Origin: Hydractinia symbiolongicarpus | Taxonomy: Eukaryota; Cnidaria; Hydrozoa; Anthoathecata; Hydractiniidae | Length of the DNA: 64,000 nucleotides | Assembly: GCF_029227915.1 (NCBI RefSeq) | Contig: NC_079882.1 | Coordinates: forward strand, 7,998,001-8,062,000 | Reading direction: 5' to 3' | In this document: piece by piece, positions 1 to 12,366 of the stretch | How positions within the stretch are numbered: position 1 is the first letter of the stretch | How the letters are laid out: each line of letters opens with the position of its first letter | Program-made: the position numbers and the translations under genes | The notes under the pieces: model-generated | Database searches by the model: none | Seen by the model: the letters and a program-made list of their open reading frames with translations, nothing else | What the model was told of the DNA's origin: nothing

Positions 1-1250
1 TATGCAAATAGTGCAGAAAATTACGTGCTGTGAAGGAGATGAAAATAGTGTTTAGATGCACTGAATTTGACAGAAAGAATTGGACAGTAATGCGAAGCTT
101 GATTGATAATTACTATTGGCAAAACTATTTGATAGCGTTATCTTTAAATTTTAAGCAGATTGTCAGATAGTGATAAATTTCAAGTTTCGAATGACTTCAC
201 AGAAAAAGTGCTGACATCAGCAAAATTTAGTACTACGATTTTGTTTATTTTACTTGGCACACTATATGTGCCAAGTTTTATTCTATTTGGAAAAGAATAT
301 AAGAAGTTTTATAATACCCCCGACCTAACAGTGTTAATTCTCGTAAAAATTATTGATTAAATTTGTCAAATTTTATGCCCAGCAATTCTCCCCCATTTTT
401 TAGATTCGAGAATTTTTGTATCCGCGAAATCTGTCTGTTTAGACTAAAAGTAGAAAATATTGGGTGAGATTACATCTCATTCTAATTTCTTTAATCCTTC
501 TTCCAACCTTTCAACATTGTTAGTCAGCATCAATCACCCATGACTTTCCTTAGCTCTCCTCCACAGACACTACTATCATTAAATAATAAAGAATAATAAA
601 TAAGCTTATATGGCAATCTAAATCAATTTTGTGTTTCAGGAGTTTCATGCAAATTAAATTTAATCTAGAATTCCTACTATTTAAACTAATCTCTACGAAG
701 GAGGACTAGTCAGAAGATCTAATCATGTCAAAATAAACTTTAAAATGCAGTATTTTACATGACACCGACTTTACGTCATGGCGTAATTGCGATGAAACAT
801 ACAGTTTATTTAGTGTTGTTTATTGTTGTGAATATTTTTAAATATTACAGGATTCAATCCGGACAACTACAGTAAAAAGGTGTGTGATCCGTGTTTTTTT
901 AAAACTTTGTTTCCTTGCCTATGCGTCGTTTATAACAGGCGCATGCGTTACTGCCACATTTAATTAATTGACTTGAGTTATGTTGTTTTTTCTATGGCTC
1001 TGTCAAGAATTTAAATGATTTCTTTTAAAGACTTTGATAGGACATACTATAAGAAAACTTGGCTTGCAAATGTTTATAATTTAATGTTTTTAAAAACCCA
1101 TTGAAAACAGAGGCGGAAAATGTTAAGAAATAGTTTCTTTAAGGAGCATTTTACAGCCACGTATCTTGATTGTATTTATTGATATGTGTTTTTTTACAGA
1201 ATTCTATTTTTGACTTTTGTATTTTCTCGTGATATGTAGCTTTAAAGAGA
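1..1250. other. AT-rich intergenic DNA
   Basis: No gene, RNA or clear repeat seen. Short open frames here have no recognisable content. Confidence 0.5.
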
Positions 1251-1418
1251 CTAGTCGTTAACCCGTGGAAAAATCCACAGGGTCGTCCGTCCTTTAAGCT
1301 CGGCGGGAAATCGCTTGTCTTAGCAAAGTGGATAAACATATATTGTACTTGCTGTTTCGCGTGCCTGTAGCACTACTCTTTTTTGCGCATAAACACACAG
1401 ACAGCATACGGGTATAGA
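1251..1418 (-). mobile_element. Helitron-like non-autonomous element, 168 bp
   Basis: On the minus strand it begins TCTATACCCG after an A and ends with the hairpin CTGTGGATTTTTCCACGG, then GTTAACGACTAG followed by T: the A|TC...CTAG|T insertion style and subterminal hairpin of Helitrons. A second 5' end (TCTCTTTAA) starts immediately after its CTAG. Confidence 0.6.
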
Positions 1419-1841
1419 TATAAGAAATAGCGAAAAATAGAAGAAAAACGTACTTGCACCATCGCACGTTGGGACGATTATACACTAACAATTACGAAAA
1501 GAAACAGATCGGTTTGGAATGACTTTATTCTTTGAATTATATTTTCAACGATGGCCAAAATTCAACGCTGGTGTTTTTACAGCCGCCGTGAATTCCAGAG
1601 TTCAACGTCGAGCTATCATAGAAATAAACCCAGTGTTCAATCTCCTCCCCAGAGCTTATGTCTGCTGGCGCGAATTCCGTGCTAGCCAAATACATGAAAG
1701 CGAAAAAAAGGGCTGGGAACAAAATAGATCCGGAGTTACTTTTCTTATTTCGCTTTATTTCGAAGATAAACTCCTTTAATACAAGGCGTTAAAGGAACAC
1801 ACGACCTAAATGCTATCTATTACAATTCTTTACTTTTTAGA

Positions 1842-4818
1842 ATGAACATGAATCTAAAGTTGATGTACTTGCTTCTACTTACGTGCAATGTTATTCGAAC
1901 TCAAAAATGGGTTCAATCGATTGACGAAGGCTTGGAACATTTAAATGCAGCCGGAAAAAAATTGGAAAACACGTTGAAAATATTTGCTGAACAGGTGCAA
2001 CGTCAGCAATCTTATGAAGAACAACAAATTCGTTCAGCAGGTAAAATATAGATTTTGTAATATCGACTATACATGAAGTTGAAATCTCCGACAAACTTTT
2101 TAAAACACTTGCCAAGAGCATACCTCGATACTTCGTCTTTCCCTATTTGTTTATTTAAATATATCGCATTTTGCAGCGTGTTTCTAGATATCTCGTTTTG
2201 TTAAACATCCTATGCACTTTTCACGGTTTATTTTCAGTCTAACTTTCATACTAAACTTGATATGATGGATTTAGGACTAGTAAAATTTTAATCAAAAACA
2301 TGTTAATTATTTGGAAAAATCTAGAAACCAACCAACTGCCATCAGAATTTTCTTGAGTGCGGTCCTAATGTAAAAATGTGAAAATAACCCTTGAAATCAA
2401 CCTCGTCCCCGGAACTTGTTAGGGCTTTTTATTTGGACGACCTGAACAAAGTCTAACAAGTTCTGGCAAAGAGGTTACCTGGAAACGAATTTTAAAGTTG
2501 GTTGTGATCTTTTTTAACCATAAAGTTACACGACATGAAGCTCATACCGAGTATGTGAGCATAAAGTTTTTATCAAACGGTTTTTCCATCTTTTCAGGTA
2601 ATTCTGGATTAAAAAGAATACGTGATCGACATACAGGTTTGAAAAATTATCATCAAGAATCTCATAATGGCTTCTCCGTAGCAGCTATTCACGACCATGC
2701 TAACTATGTGCGCACAGTTGGGATGGGCGAGATTCAAGCTGTGCTAAACGGTGTAGAGTTCCAAACAAAGCACAACGACTATAGCTTGCACAAGCCTGCG
2801 AATAACACAAATTTGCATGAAACTGAAGAAATTCCCTTCCCCGATGTACCACCATCAGTTAGTGGTACAGTTGTTGAGCAAATAGCTGAAATGAGAGAAT
2901 GGTTTCGAGCCTTTAATGAACAAAATCATACCAAACGTGACTACAGAAAATATTTTAAACCTGTTTTGTGTTACCTTGAAGGCGCGTGGATGAATAGTGG
3001 TGGGATTGATCAAGATTTGCCAAATCCGCCATCATGGTATGAGTTGCAAGATAATATAAAATTTGCTGCCTATGCTGGGACAAAAAATGGAAGCGAAAAC
3101 TTGGCATGGCTTCCAACATCTATTTTTGGGTTCAATAATTCCGTACCTATCTATGCACAATTTAACTACAGAACCTTATGTCAGCCTTTGGGTCGAGATC
3201 TTCCATTAAATCGACTACGTGTTGAAAACAATCTTAGCAGCATGTCCATGACGGGGCGATCTATTTATAGACATCTTTTTTCACGCGCAGCACGGTTTGT
3301 CTTGAATCAGAAAGATTCGGATGAATGGTTTTCAGGACCAACCGGTTTTAAAGCCAACGGTGACATGGATGTCAATACAGACCCACGTGGTTTGTTAGAC
3401 CTGTTAATGTCGAAAATACCTGGAAAAGATAACTACCCAGGTAAATTTACGCTGAACTAAACTTACTGACATAGTCCTGGCTTTGCTTAGCCCTATTTAA
3501 ATAGGCAAAAAATGTCGTTCTGGTAATAATCCTGCCAATAATAAATATTAGGTCCAAATGTGTGTCCCCAATTGGTCACTTTTTTCAGCTTCCGTAATTA
3601 TGTGATTGTAAGTTAATCGGGGGAACCTTTTAGCCTGAGAAACTTTACTCACCGATGCTAAAAATTAGTTACTTTTCCCCGATTATTCCTTTGATAAAGG
3701 AGACCGTGGAATATTTTATAAAGACACTTCTACTTTTTCAAATCTGTAGTGAATTTCATGGAACATTGATGCGTTTAATTTTTCTCCTCCTCCTATATCA
3801 ATTAGGTAATTTAAAAGATGAAGGTTTGGATAGACATAAAACAACGGTAGCCGATCCTGCTAACACTGCCTATTACCACAGGTGGATAAAAACCACGGAT
3901 GTTGATGAATCACGCTCCTACTATAAGTTAAGAGGATTTTCCGATAGTTACATGTTTTCCGCACAGACCACACAAAGTAAAGTGGCCGGGCGTTCAGTTT
4001 GCAAACGAAGAGATTGGAGAAAAAAATGTGTGCAGCTTTTAAGTCAAAAATGGAGCTACGCCATTCCATTGGAAATTATATATCTTACGCCTTTATCTAA
4101 ATGGAATCCCTATGGACTGATTAATCGAGGAGACTCGGTAACGGAAAATGGACGCACCGGAGCGTGCACAATGGATAAAAGCAAAGCTTTAAATGGGGTC
4201 AACAGTAAAAACTACTATCTCACACCGAAAGAGTTTTTTACAGGCACTCAAATCGACAATGACACTGCCGATACGGTTCGCAAAGCAGACACGTGCGTTC
4301 TTGATCAGAATAATAATACTCGCATTGTCAAAGCTTCGGGTATACATGTACTTTTACCTGAAATTAAAGGACTGGGTATAATTCGCCAACGTTACCCTAT
4401 CATGCCTATTCATGGAGAAGGTTCTCCATTTTGGAAGGAACTGAACGCTTTGAAGCATTATTATACACATATGATTAAAGAAGAGGTGAAAGCCTTAAAA
4501 TGGATTGAAACATATGGGTTCCATCGGGAAATAGTTTTAGAAGTGCGTGCTTCAAATGCTCGCACAGGACACCATGTTCACCGCACCACGTTGGTCACCA
4601 CCGATATTAAAATGATGAAAGCAGGGATGCGGGTCAGTAAAATAACATCACGAAGTCATGGTCACACTCATTATATTATAATTAGATGGGAACCATTAAA
4701 AAAATGGTTCTATATGGAATATTGTGATGGCTATTGGAAATGTAGGTTGGATGACCATAGCCGTGTGTTGCGTATTGTTTCCATTGATGGTGTATCTTTT
4801 GATCGTCCGTTAGGGTAA
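1842..4818 (+). CDS. Secreted protein of unknown family, 684 aa, three exons
   Basis: I do not recognise this family. Three exons join in frame: 1842-2040, 2598-3440 and 3806-4818. Both introns are phase 1 with GT/AG ends (CAG|GTAAAA, TTTTCAG|, CCAG|GTAAAT, ATTAG|), giving 684 residues. The ATG at 1842 opens a hydrophobic leader (residues about 5-20) that looks like a signal peptide, followed by a charged stretch rich in Glu, Gln and Lys that may form a short coiled coil (about 28-62). I count eight cysteines after the leader: two in exon 2 and six in exon 3, including a YCDGYWKC cluster near the C-terminus. Several N-x-S/T sites (NHTK, NGSE, NNSV, NNTR) fit an extracellular protein. No transmembrane segment follows the leader and no catalytic motif is evident. 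The gene stands alone; a 5' non-coding exon upstream is possible. Structure is well supported; function is unknown. Confidence 0.8.
2398..2477. mobile_element. CAACCTCGT inverted-repeat MITE, 80 bp
   Basis: Begins CAACCTCGTCCCCGGAACTT and ends in the eroded complement (AAGAGGTTA). Flanked by CCTTGAAAT and CCTGGAAAC, a 9-bp duplication with two changes. It sits in intron 1 of the secreted-protein gene. Confidence 0.5.
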
Positions 4819-5369
4819 AGGCGAAAGAGTCGCGATTTCCTTTGTGAAAAAGAAACTTTTTGAAGTGCATGCACCAACAGAAGTTATAGTATAAATTGCA
4901 CTTTTTTCTTTTACAGAAATATGTTTTATAAGAGCTGAATTTGCAAAAATAGGTCTATTGTTTAGAACAATATGAAAATAAGACTAATGGCCATGACTAA
5001 TGATCTTTTTTCTTTCTGATATTCTCGGACGGTGAAAAAAAGAACCCTGGTGACGAGGTTGGTATTACTTCCGTATAAATATGAATTGCTAATTCGAGCC
5101 CAGAATAACTCGAAAATTCTTTTGATATATTTTTTTTTTTGGATAGTTTGTTTAAGTTCAAACTTCTTTTTTCTGTGCGTCAGTTCTGTCTCGTTTTCAA
5201 AGCTGCAGACAGCAAAACCAAAGAAGATCATTTAAATTACAAATGATCATATGAAGTGCATATATAGACAGACAAAATTTACTTTTTTTGCGTCAGGTTA
5301 TGCGCGAATCTCTTATAATAATACATATGATAATAGTATATGTAAGTGACGGAAAGTTTTAACGCCTTT

Positions 5370-5565
5370 CGAGATTGCATTCTAACTGCTGGCTCTTCCT
5401 ACCCTCCGACTGTAACTCAACCTCGATCCCAGGACAAGTTGTCTCTTTTTGAATATCGGACCTATCAATAAGCGCAGCGCCGATGAGAGACAAAAAGCCC
5501 TGGGAACGAGGTTGACTGTAACTATGTTACATTTCCGTCAGAGATACGCATAGCATTGCTCTAAC
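5370..5565 (-). repeat. SINE fragment split by a MITE
   Basis: CTGGCTCTTCCTACCCTCCG, then the MITE, then TGTAACTATGTTACATTTCC and GCATAGCATTGCTCTAAC match the 51395-51520 SINE on the same strand. The tRNA-like head is missing. Confidence 0.55.
5418..5514. mobile_element. CAACCTCGT inverted-repeat MITE, 97 bp, inside a SINE
   Basis: CAACCTCGATCCCAGG...CCCTGGGAACGAGGTTG, flanked on both sides by an exact 9-bp duplication ACTGTAACT. The flanks are two halves of a SINE whose uninterrupted relative near 51430 has one copy of the site. Confidence 0.75.
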
Positions 5566-6714
5566 CACGAAGGAATATTATATCTCCATGCTGTAACTTG
5601 TACTGCCATAATCAACCTAATTCACGTGTGAGGTAAAAGATGACTGATTTTGTCCTTAGTTTTAATTTAAGCCAAATGTGAACATTTACCTCAGAATTCA
5701 TGTTCGTCACTCTGTGAATCAATTGACAAATAAATACGCGAGCTGTATATGTTAAACATGTTCCATTCCTTATGTTGTTTCTTGACGCACAATTATTAAT
5801 GCAAAGAAATAAATTAAAAGCAAACAAACAAATAAACCATTCAAAAGCAATAAATCAAGTTCGGAGATTTCGTATTTTTATAAAGCACCATTGTAAAGAA
5901 TAGAAATTATTTTGTCCATAATGCACAATTGTCGTTTTTACCAAAAATACTCTTCAAACGGATCATTATTTTGAACTTTTCTGAACTATATACTAACAGT
6001 ATGAACCATAAGCGCAAGAAGTATCAGACGTTTGGAAGGATATCCCGTTTCTCTGCCCATAAATTCCAAACTAAACAACCTGGGCTTGTTTTCGCACAAT
6101 ATTTGCCGCCGTTCTTGTCTTAACATATGAGAAGCTAATTTAAAAGAAAAATAAGCCTCGTGTAAGGTTTTATCAGTTAGGATTGGAGTAACAAAGGGAA
6201 TTATAAATGGCATTTTAAAAAAACAATGAATGACTTGTATATTTTGTTTTGCCGTTTGGTTTGGATAAATTCGCGCAACTTGAAATTTGTGCGAATTTAA
6301 TTTTGCGTAGCCAGGCTTCACGTCCATGTTTAACAAGCCTTTTATGTTCATTGTATATTTGAGACAATGTTAAATTCGAAAATGCGAACATAACTCATTG
6401 GAATAATAATTTTTCGCAATATTTCGCGAATTTTCTAATTCTTAAAATTATGCCCGCTAAAAATATTTTATACCTGCCTTCGATAATAAATCTTCACGAA
6501 AAGTATGTTCTACGGATAGCGGCAAAAATAAGTCCGTGGAAAATATATTTTCGCTCTGATCCACGAAAGTAAAATGATGCAGGTAGATCCTACTTTGTTT
6601 TTATGGGGAAGGGAATATATGTAAAAATAATAAAATGTGAAAATAATAAAAAAATATCGCTGTTTGTACTATTCTTAATTTTTTCCCGCGAAAGTTTCTC
6701 CCAAAAAAGTCTAA

Positions 6715-7395
6715 TCTCGATAAGTGGAACTCAAAATAAGCGGAAATTTCGTTTATTGGAAACATTTTCCCCGTTCCTTTGGATTAGCATCAACAAACCT
6801 CTCTTATTTTATTCGGATAAGTGGAACCTTCGCTAAGTGGAATCATTTTTTTGGTCCCTTGAGCAATATTTATTCATATAAGTGGAACTTTTCCAAAAGA
6901 AAAATTATCTACAACAGTACGTTTGAATCATTTTAATCAAAACATTCTTTTTTCGAATGCGAATATTCGATTGCTATCAAGTAATGAAAACATAGTTAAA
7001 TCGTTAGTTAGGAATATGTTGTGTTATGTCGTAATTTAGTCCCTTGTAGTCATATGTTCTAGTTGTTGTTGTAAAATTATGTGTAGTTTATTAAAATATA
7101 TTGGCTGGCTGCGTTGGCCGTTTTTGCTACTGTTGAAAAAACTATATCAACAGTCACATTTCAAAAAGGGTAGCTGTGCAGTCTTCGAAGCGAAGGGTTA
7201 CCTGTGTAACTTTAGTTGACTAGTACAATGCATTAAAAGAAATTGACGCAGGTCAAACCTGTATATCTACAGCAAAGAAATACGGCGTCGCTAAAAGCAC
7301 AGTTTCATAGAGGTTCCACTTATCGAGCAATTCGGATAAGTGGAACCATTTTTTTTCAGTCCCGTTGCGGTTCCACTTATGGTGAGTAGACTGTA
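6715..7395. mobile_element. Pogo/Tigger-like DNA transposon relic
   Basis: Several copies of an AAGTGGAACC motif cluster on both flanks, and the right end reads CCACTTATGGTGAGTAGACTG followed by TA. Between 7224 and 7310 one frame reads YNALKEIDAGQTCISTAKKY then GVAKSTVS before a stop, which matches the psq-type helix-turn-helix at the start of pogo-family transposases. Nothing else of the transposase survives. The left end is uncertain. Confidence 0.5.
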
Positions 7396-8223
7396 ATTTT
7401 CGCGAATGAGCAATTACTAGGATTTGAAGGAGCCCATTGATAATAAGACGACTAAAGATCCTTGTAAAAGAACGATCAAAATGCTTTTACAAGGGTACAC
7501 CATTTTATTTCAATTGATGCAGGTATTCTAGAATGTTTCCTTAATGTCCAAGGGTAAATGAAAAAATGACCAATCAAAGAAAACAGACTTGGAATCAAAG
7601 AAAACTGACGTCTGATGTTAAGAGATACAGAAACCAGACAAGTAATTCACAATCAATCTACAATTAACGTTCCAACCAAAAACTATATGCAACATTTTTC
7701 TTGATGCATTTATTTTCTTACATGTGCAGTAATTATCTTTATCCTTCAAAACGCTGTTATCCTTAAATAGTATGTTAAAGTTTTTTCTGTTGTAATGTTG
7801 TACATACATGGCGCGGAAGGAACAAAAATTGTTGGCTTACGCAAGCACAATGATAAATTTTGTTATTAAAAACAAGGTTTAAAAAACTTATTTTGCGAAT
7901 GACCAAATTGTCAAAAATTCGCGAGAATATATTTTTGCGAATGACGACAGTGGCAATTAATACATTTCGCAAAAAGCCTGAAAATTTGCGAAATCGCAAA
8001 AAAATTTTTCTCGCAAAAATTTATTCTAATAGGGTATTTAACTTTAAATTCGTTTTCACAGAAAGTTCAGTAAAAAGTAATACCATTGAATACACGTTGT
8101 ATGGCGCCAGGTTGAAGTGCCAAAGTTTTCTTTGAAAGTATGCAAAATAAAGTCTACAGTTGTATTTTTGCAAGTACGATTTTCTGTATACAAAAAAAAG
8201 ACAAATCCTGACAAAACACACTA

Positions 8224-10053
8224 TTAGCAACACAATAGTAATGTTTGGAATTTTTCAATAAATGATGAACCAGCAATAGCTTCTAACGGTATTGGATTGT
8301 ACACATATGCTTGGAATTCACAATCTAACAAAGAACTGACATCACTACCTGCTTTTGAGAGTTCTATGGTAATGTTACTGTGAAATGTAACTCTGATACT
8401 AGTACTCTTGTCACTTGAAAGACACACCAAACGCTTCTCAGGGAATCCTGTTTGATTTTCTACAATGAACGTTGGATACTTCCATGTCGATTGCACAACA
8501 GTCCAACTGTATCTCAAACATAAACACTTTGCCACCATTTGAAGATGTGTACGGATCTTTGAATCAATCAGAGTATTTAGAGCAGCTATATCAAAATGTA
8601 AATAAATTGTATTAGAATCTTCGAATGTTATGTTCATTCCCTGTTGATCTATGGAAATTAAAAACGATGCTTTAACAGCTGATGCTAAATGTATTTTGCT
8701 TATCACAGAAACTGTAATGGATGACTTGAGTCTACACTTCAAGGAGTTCCAATGTATCAACATACTCTGGTCATTTAGCGTTTTGCACTTCTCGTCAAGA
8801 TAAAACTTGAGGCGTGTAATCCAAACTTTATGTGTGGCTTGGTCAAGAAACTCTTTTAAGATTGAATTATGCTGCAAAACCTCTTTTCGATTTAACATAT
8901 TGACAATTGTTGAGCTTCTAGATTGCTTTTTGTAATAGTTGGATGTAGCTGGATATGGTGAAGTCCACTTTGCATTTCTTTTATGATGACTTTGGAGCAA
9001 TGCAGTTAGAATCAATTTTAAATCATCTGTAGAATCTACAGCATCATCAGTTGAGAGATTAGCATCTTTACAACCAATTTCATGTGATATGACAACCTGT
9101 ACATCATCTAATATTTTGCAGGTAATTTTAGAATTTAATACCTCAACGCCTGAAAATGACCCTTGGTAGGCATCAGTAGAAAGACGTGCAAATAAATCCT
9201 TGTTAAATATATGCTGTTGTGCCAGATTAAGACTTTCTTCCCAGTTATTTAAAGAGTCAATTTTTCTTTTCGAAGTAAGTAAAGATGTTTCTTTCCATGG
9301 ATGTCTACTGTTTTGATCAATCAGTTGAACAGTAATTACTGATGATTGTACTAAATCAGGGCTTATATTTACCGTGAGTGTTTTTTCAGTTAATTCACTA
9401 TGATCAGGCTTTACTTCAAATAGACCAGGATGCCAAAATGTTGACCCAGCTGTACGATAACTCACATCCCCAGTTATTTGGTTACCTGTCTTTTTCACAC
9501 GCCAGTACTGTCTTAATTGCATCAGTTGCATGTAATACTCATTGTCATTTTCCTCTACAACAATCGGTTCTGATTCGTCTATTTTCTTACTCAAACCTGC
9601 AGCTCCTTTTGCAATTATAGAACCAGCTCTGGCTAAAAACTTTCGTTTTTCAAGCATTTGAACAGTTTGCTTATCAGGTTCTGCATTCTGTTGAATCGGA
9701 TCAAGCACCAAATACTTTTTCTTAGTAAGACTTTGCAGCACATCCAACATTACACATGTTTCTGATAAAGCTATTCGAAGTTTTGAATGAACATTTTCCC
9801 ATGGCCATTTGTTTTCAATTTTCTCTTCACTTTTACGTTTCACATTGGCCAGCTCGTCTTCTCCATTTTGGCCACTCTCTGTATTATTTTCTTGCAAGTT
9901 TTCAAGTCCATCATAAAAATCAATTTTTCCTGCAAGATAAGTCAGCTCTTCAGACAATGAAAAAGGTTTAATATATTTTTCTTCACCAGAACGGTTAATT
10001 TCATCAACTTCTTGTTCTAAAAGCCTTTCAACACTGATTTTTAACGATGTCAT
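8224..10053 (-). CDS. MED17: Mediator complex subunit 17, intronless, 609 aa
   Basis: MED17 is a head-module subunit of Mediator, the nuclear co-activator that links transcription factors to RNA polymerase II. The single open frame starts at the ATG at 10053. It matches the family as I recall it from end to end: an N-terminal I-S-V-E opening, the aromatic WPWENVHSKLR block around residue 85, the K-K-Y-L-x-L-D-P-I motif, and the hallmark block around residues 180-205 (LRQYWRVKKTGNQITGDVSY, then R-T-A-G-S). The beta-rich C-terminal half ends in a hydrophobic segment comparable to the human C-terminus. Length 609 is close to human MED17 (about 650). No intron interrupts it, unlike the FAM149, NKIRAS and CISD genes in this window. 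The frame is intact, so it looks functional; whether it is the original locus or a retained retrocopy cannot be told from here. Confidence 0.93.
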   Translation of the reverse strand: MTSLKISVERLLEQEVDEINRSGEEKYIKPFSLSEELTYLAGKIDFYDGLENLQENNTESGQNGEDELANVKRKSEEKIENKWPWENVHSKLRIALSETCVMLDVLQSLTKKKYLVLDPIQQNAEPDKQTVQMLEKRKFLARAGSIIAKGAAGLSKKIDESEPIVVEENDNEYYMQLMQLRQYWRVKKTGNQITGDVSYRTAGSTFWHPGLFEVKPDHSELTEKTLTVNISPDLVQSSVITVQLIDQNSRHPWKETSLLTSKRKIDSLNNWEESLNLAQQHIFNKDLFARLSTDAYQGSFSGVEVLNSKITCKILDDVQVVISHEIGCKDANLSTDDAVDSTDDLKLILTALLQSHHKRNAKWTSPYPATSNYYKKQSRSSTIVNMLNRKEVLQHNSILKEFLDQATHKVWITRLKFYLDEKCKTLNDQSMLIHWNSLKCRLKSSITVSVISKIHLASAVKASFLISIDQQGMNITFEDSNTIYLHFDIAALNTLIDSKIRTHLQMVAKCLCLRYSWTVVQSTWKYPTFIVENQTGFPEKRLVCLSSDKSTSIRVTFHSNITIELSKAGSDVSSLLDCEFQAYVYNPIPLEAIAGSSFIEKFQTLLLCC

Positions 10054-10082
10054 CTTCCTAACTAAAGCTACACAACACAGGA

Positions 10083-10301
10083 ATGGACTTTTTGCTGTGT
10101 TATTTTGTTAGGAGCTTGTTGAGTGTAAGTTTCCAGAATGAAACCCGGAAAAAACGGACTTACCGATCTTCCGGCCCTTCCTATTTTGGAGCAGGCAAGA
10201 AGAATGACAATCTTCCACCCTGGATAACCCCTTTAGCAGGGTGGGCGGTCTTGGTTACCATTGTGGTAAGACTTTACCTCGCTTTATCTAGTGACTTTTG
10301 A
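10083..10301 (+). CDS. Small putative single-pass membrane protein, 72 aa
   Basis: A short ATG-initiated frame lies only 29 bases from the MED17 start on the opposite strand, so the two would share a bidirectional promoter. The product has a hydrophobic start, a basic Ser/Gly-rich middle and a C-terminal membrane-like segment (PPWITPLAGWAVLVTIVV). I do not recognise it. A consensus splice donor (AGT|GTAAGT) at about 10125 and another GTAAGA at about 10265 fall inside the frame, so the real transcript may use only part of it, or the stretch may be the first exon of a longer gene. Support is position and composition only. Confidence 0.3.
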   Translation: MDFLLCYFVRSLLSVSFQNETRKKRTYRSSGPSYFGAGKKNDNLPPWITPLAGWAVLVTIVVRLYLALSSDF

Positions 10302-12366
10302 ACATTCTCGATATGTTTTCCTGAACTAAGTAGATTGAATTTCCCACAAGTTTGGGGTTTTGGGTCAAACTCGTGATTTTCTTTTTTCTTTCAAAAATCC
10401 ACGACTTTCCCAATCTCGTCCCCAGGGCATCTTGTATCTTTTCTGACCCCGGGACGGCGATACGAACATGGTCCGATGTGAAACCTGATTGGCGCGGATA
10501 TGTCACATAATTATTGCGTCATACAAAACATTTTGGCGAGGCGGCGAGTCTGACGAACAGGAGGAAGCTGTTCGTATTAAAATGGTGAAGGAGCTGTATC
10601 AGTATCATGTTTTTTTCAAAGTGAAAATTTAATAAAAAGCATTACTAAGCAATGAGAGTATAAAATAAGACATCATAAAGTAATACTGCTTACATATTTT
10701 AATAGGAAACTTTAATAAAACTAGAATTACAAAAGTAGCTATCTAGCACACTATACCTAGCGCAAACTATCAAGGTAGAACAAAAGAAAGAAACTCAACT
10801 TATTTCCAAGTGGCCAGGTTTAATTTGCAGCTTTTTGCAAAGAATTGCGTTATATAAAATTACTAGCTGAGAGACCTAGTGTCCTTTATAGACAAAATAA
10901 TTTTGCACAAAATATTGAAAATGTTTTTTTTACAAAATATGTATCATTACGTTTTAAATTATATCAGGTTGTTATTAGTGGGCATGTTTTATTACCTTAT
11001 ATGCTTTGGTTACCATAAAAATATAAAAAGCCAGTAGGTTAACCGTTGGAGCCATTTTATCATTGAATGCACATTTAGCCGGCCTAATTCAAGAAAATTC
11101 AAAGTGCAATAACTTCGGTAAGCAAATAAAGTTATTGACTTGAAACTTGTTATGGAATACTTTTAGACCAATATGATAAAAGATAATTTTGCACGAGGGA
11201 TAAAAAATTTACACAGCCATTTTGAGGAAGAGAAAAGGTAGGAAGATTTTTTTAAACTGATTCTTGCTAGGCCTTTTTTAACACGCTATGAAGAAATTTC
11301 AGAAAATCGAACTTAATCAAATTTTAAGTCACACTTTGATTGAGCGCTCAATCTGGCATATGGTTAAATCCAGGATGGACTGTAGATATAAACATGTCAT
11401 TAGGAAAAGAAAAAGCAGAATTTATCAGTAATGGGTGGCTTTTTGGAGATGTCCAGGCCATAAAATGTAAAAGCAAAAAAAAGCAGCGAGTCCACCATAT
11501 ACAAATTCAGTTTCAGTTAACTATTGTTTAAATAAATTTTGTGAAAAAAATAATAAAAAGCAACTTTGGGATTCGTACAGCAAAATCTTGGCCATCATAT
11601 AAAAGCAGTAATGTAGACACAGATATGAAGTTACAGTAACTGAGAATTCTAAAGTTCAGCCAAAATGAATAAAAAATGTAAATATTAATATGAAGTTAAA
11701 TATAAGTTGCGTATGAGAGGAACCAAAACAAACTTGCCGCACGTATCTGTGACGTAAAATGCCAGGCTCGCTTAGCTCTGCAAGGTTATATATAAAACTT
11801 TGGTTAATTGACAATGAGGTTTTGAAAGATGGTCACTATGCAAGGTGATCATTGGCATAGGTTATGCAAATGGTTTTTTTAAAACAGAGTTTATTAAGTT
11901 CGTAAAAAAATTTTTTTGGTCCCGGAAATTAAATACAGGGAAGTTGGCTGACGCATTAACGTTTAAAGGTTACCTCCCACCTTAAAAAAACTTTTTCTCA
12001 TATCGTAGATAATGCTGACTTCTTAAAGAATTAAATAATTATTTTGCACAATTTATTAGTATAAGTTAGAAATATTGTATTCTTTTTTATCATTTTTACC
12101 AAACGTGCTGCCTTTTAATGGCGGCCTTCTTCTGCAAAACGGTCTAGCTCAGCAGATGCGATAGAAATGTAAACAAATGACGTAGAGCTGGCTATGAAGC
12201 AGACCGCTTTTGCGGGATTAAACAACCCATTTTATAAAGAAAATGCGTTTATGCGTGCAAGCAGGTTCCTATTCAAAAATTAATTCGAAAGTAAAAAAAT
12301 TACAAAATTTTATTGCAACATAACTAAAGAAGTCGCAAAGTTTACTAGAAAGTTAAAATTTTAAGA
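10302..12366. other. Intergenic between MED17 locus and THAP relic
   Basis: A one-ended fragment of the CCTCGTCCCCAGG repeat lies near 10417. Nothing else identified. Confidence 0.5.

Larger units (their letters stand above)
4819..6714. other. Intergenic, with SINE and MITE at 5.4 kb
   Basis: Apart from the split SINE and its MITE, only AT-rich sequence and uninformative short frames. Confidence 0.5.

Noticed and set aside
160-360. 66-codon frame with a hydrophobic segment
   Set aside because: Begins at a non-ATG codon and has no supporting signals.
1519-1779. 86-codon open frame upstream of the secreted-protein gene
   Set aside because: No recognisable sequence, an equally long frame on the opposite strand, and no splice signals linking it to the gene.
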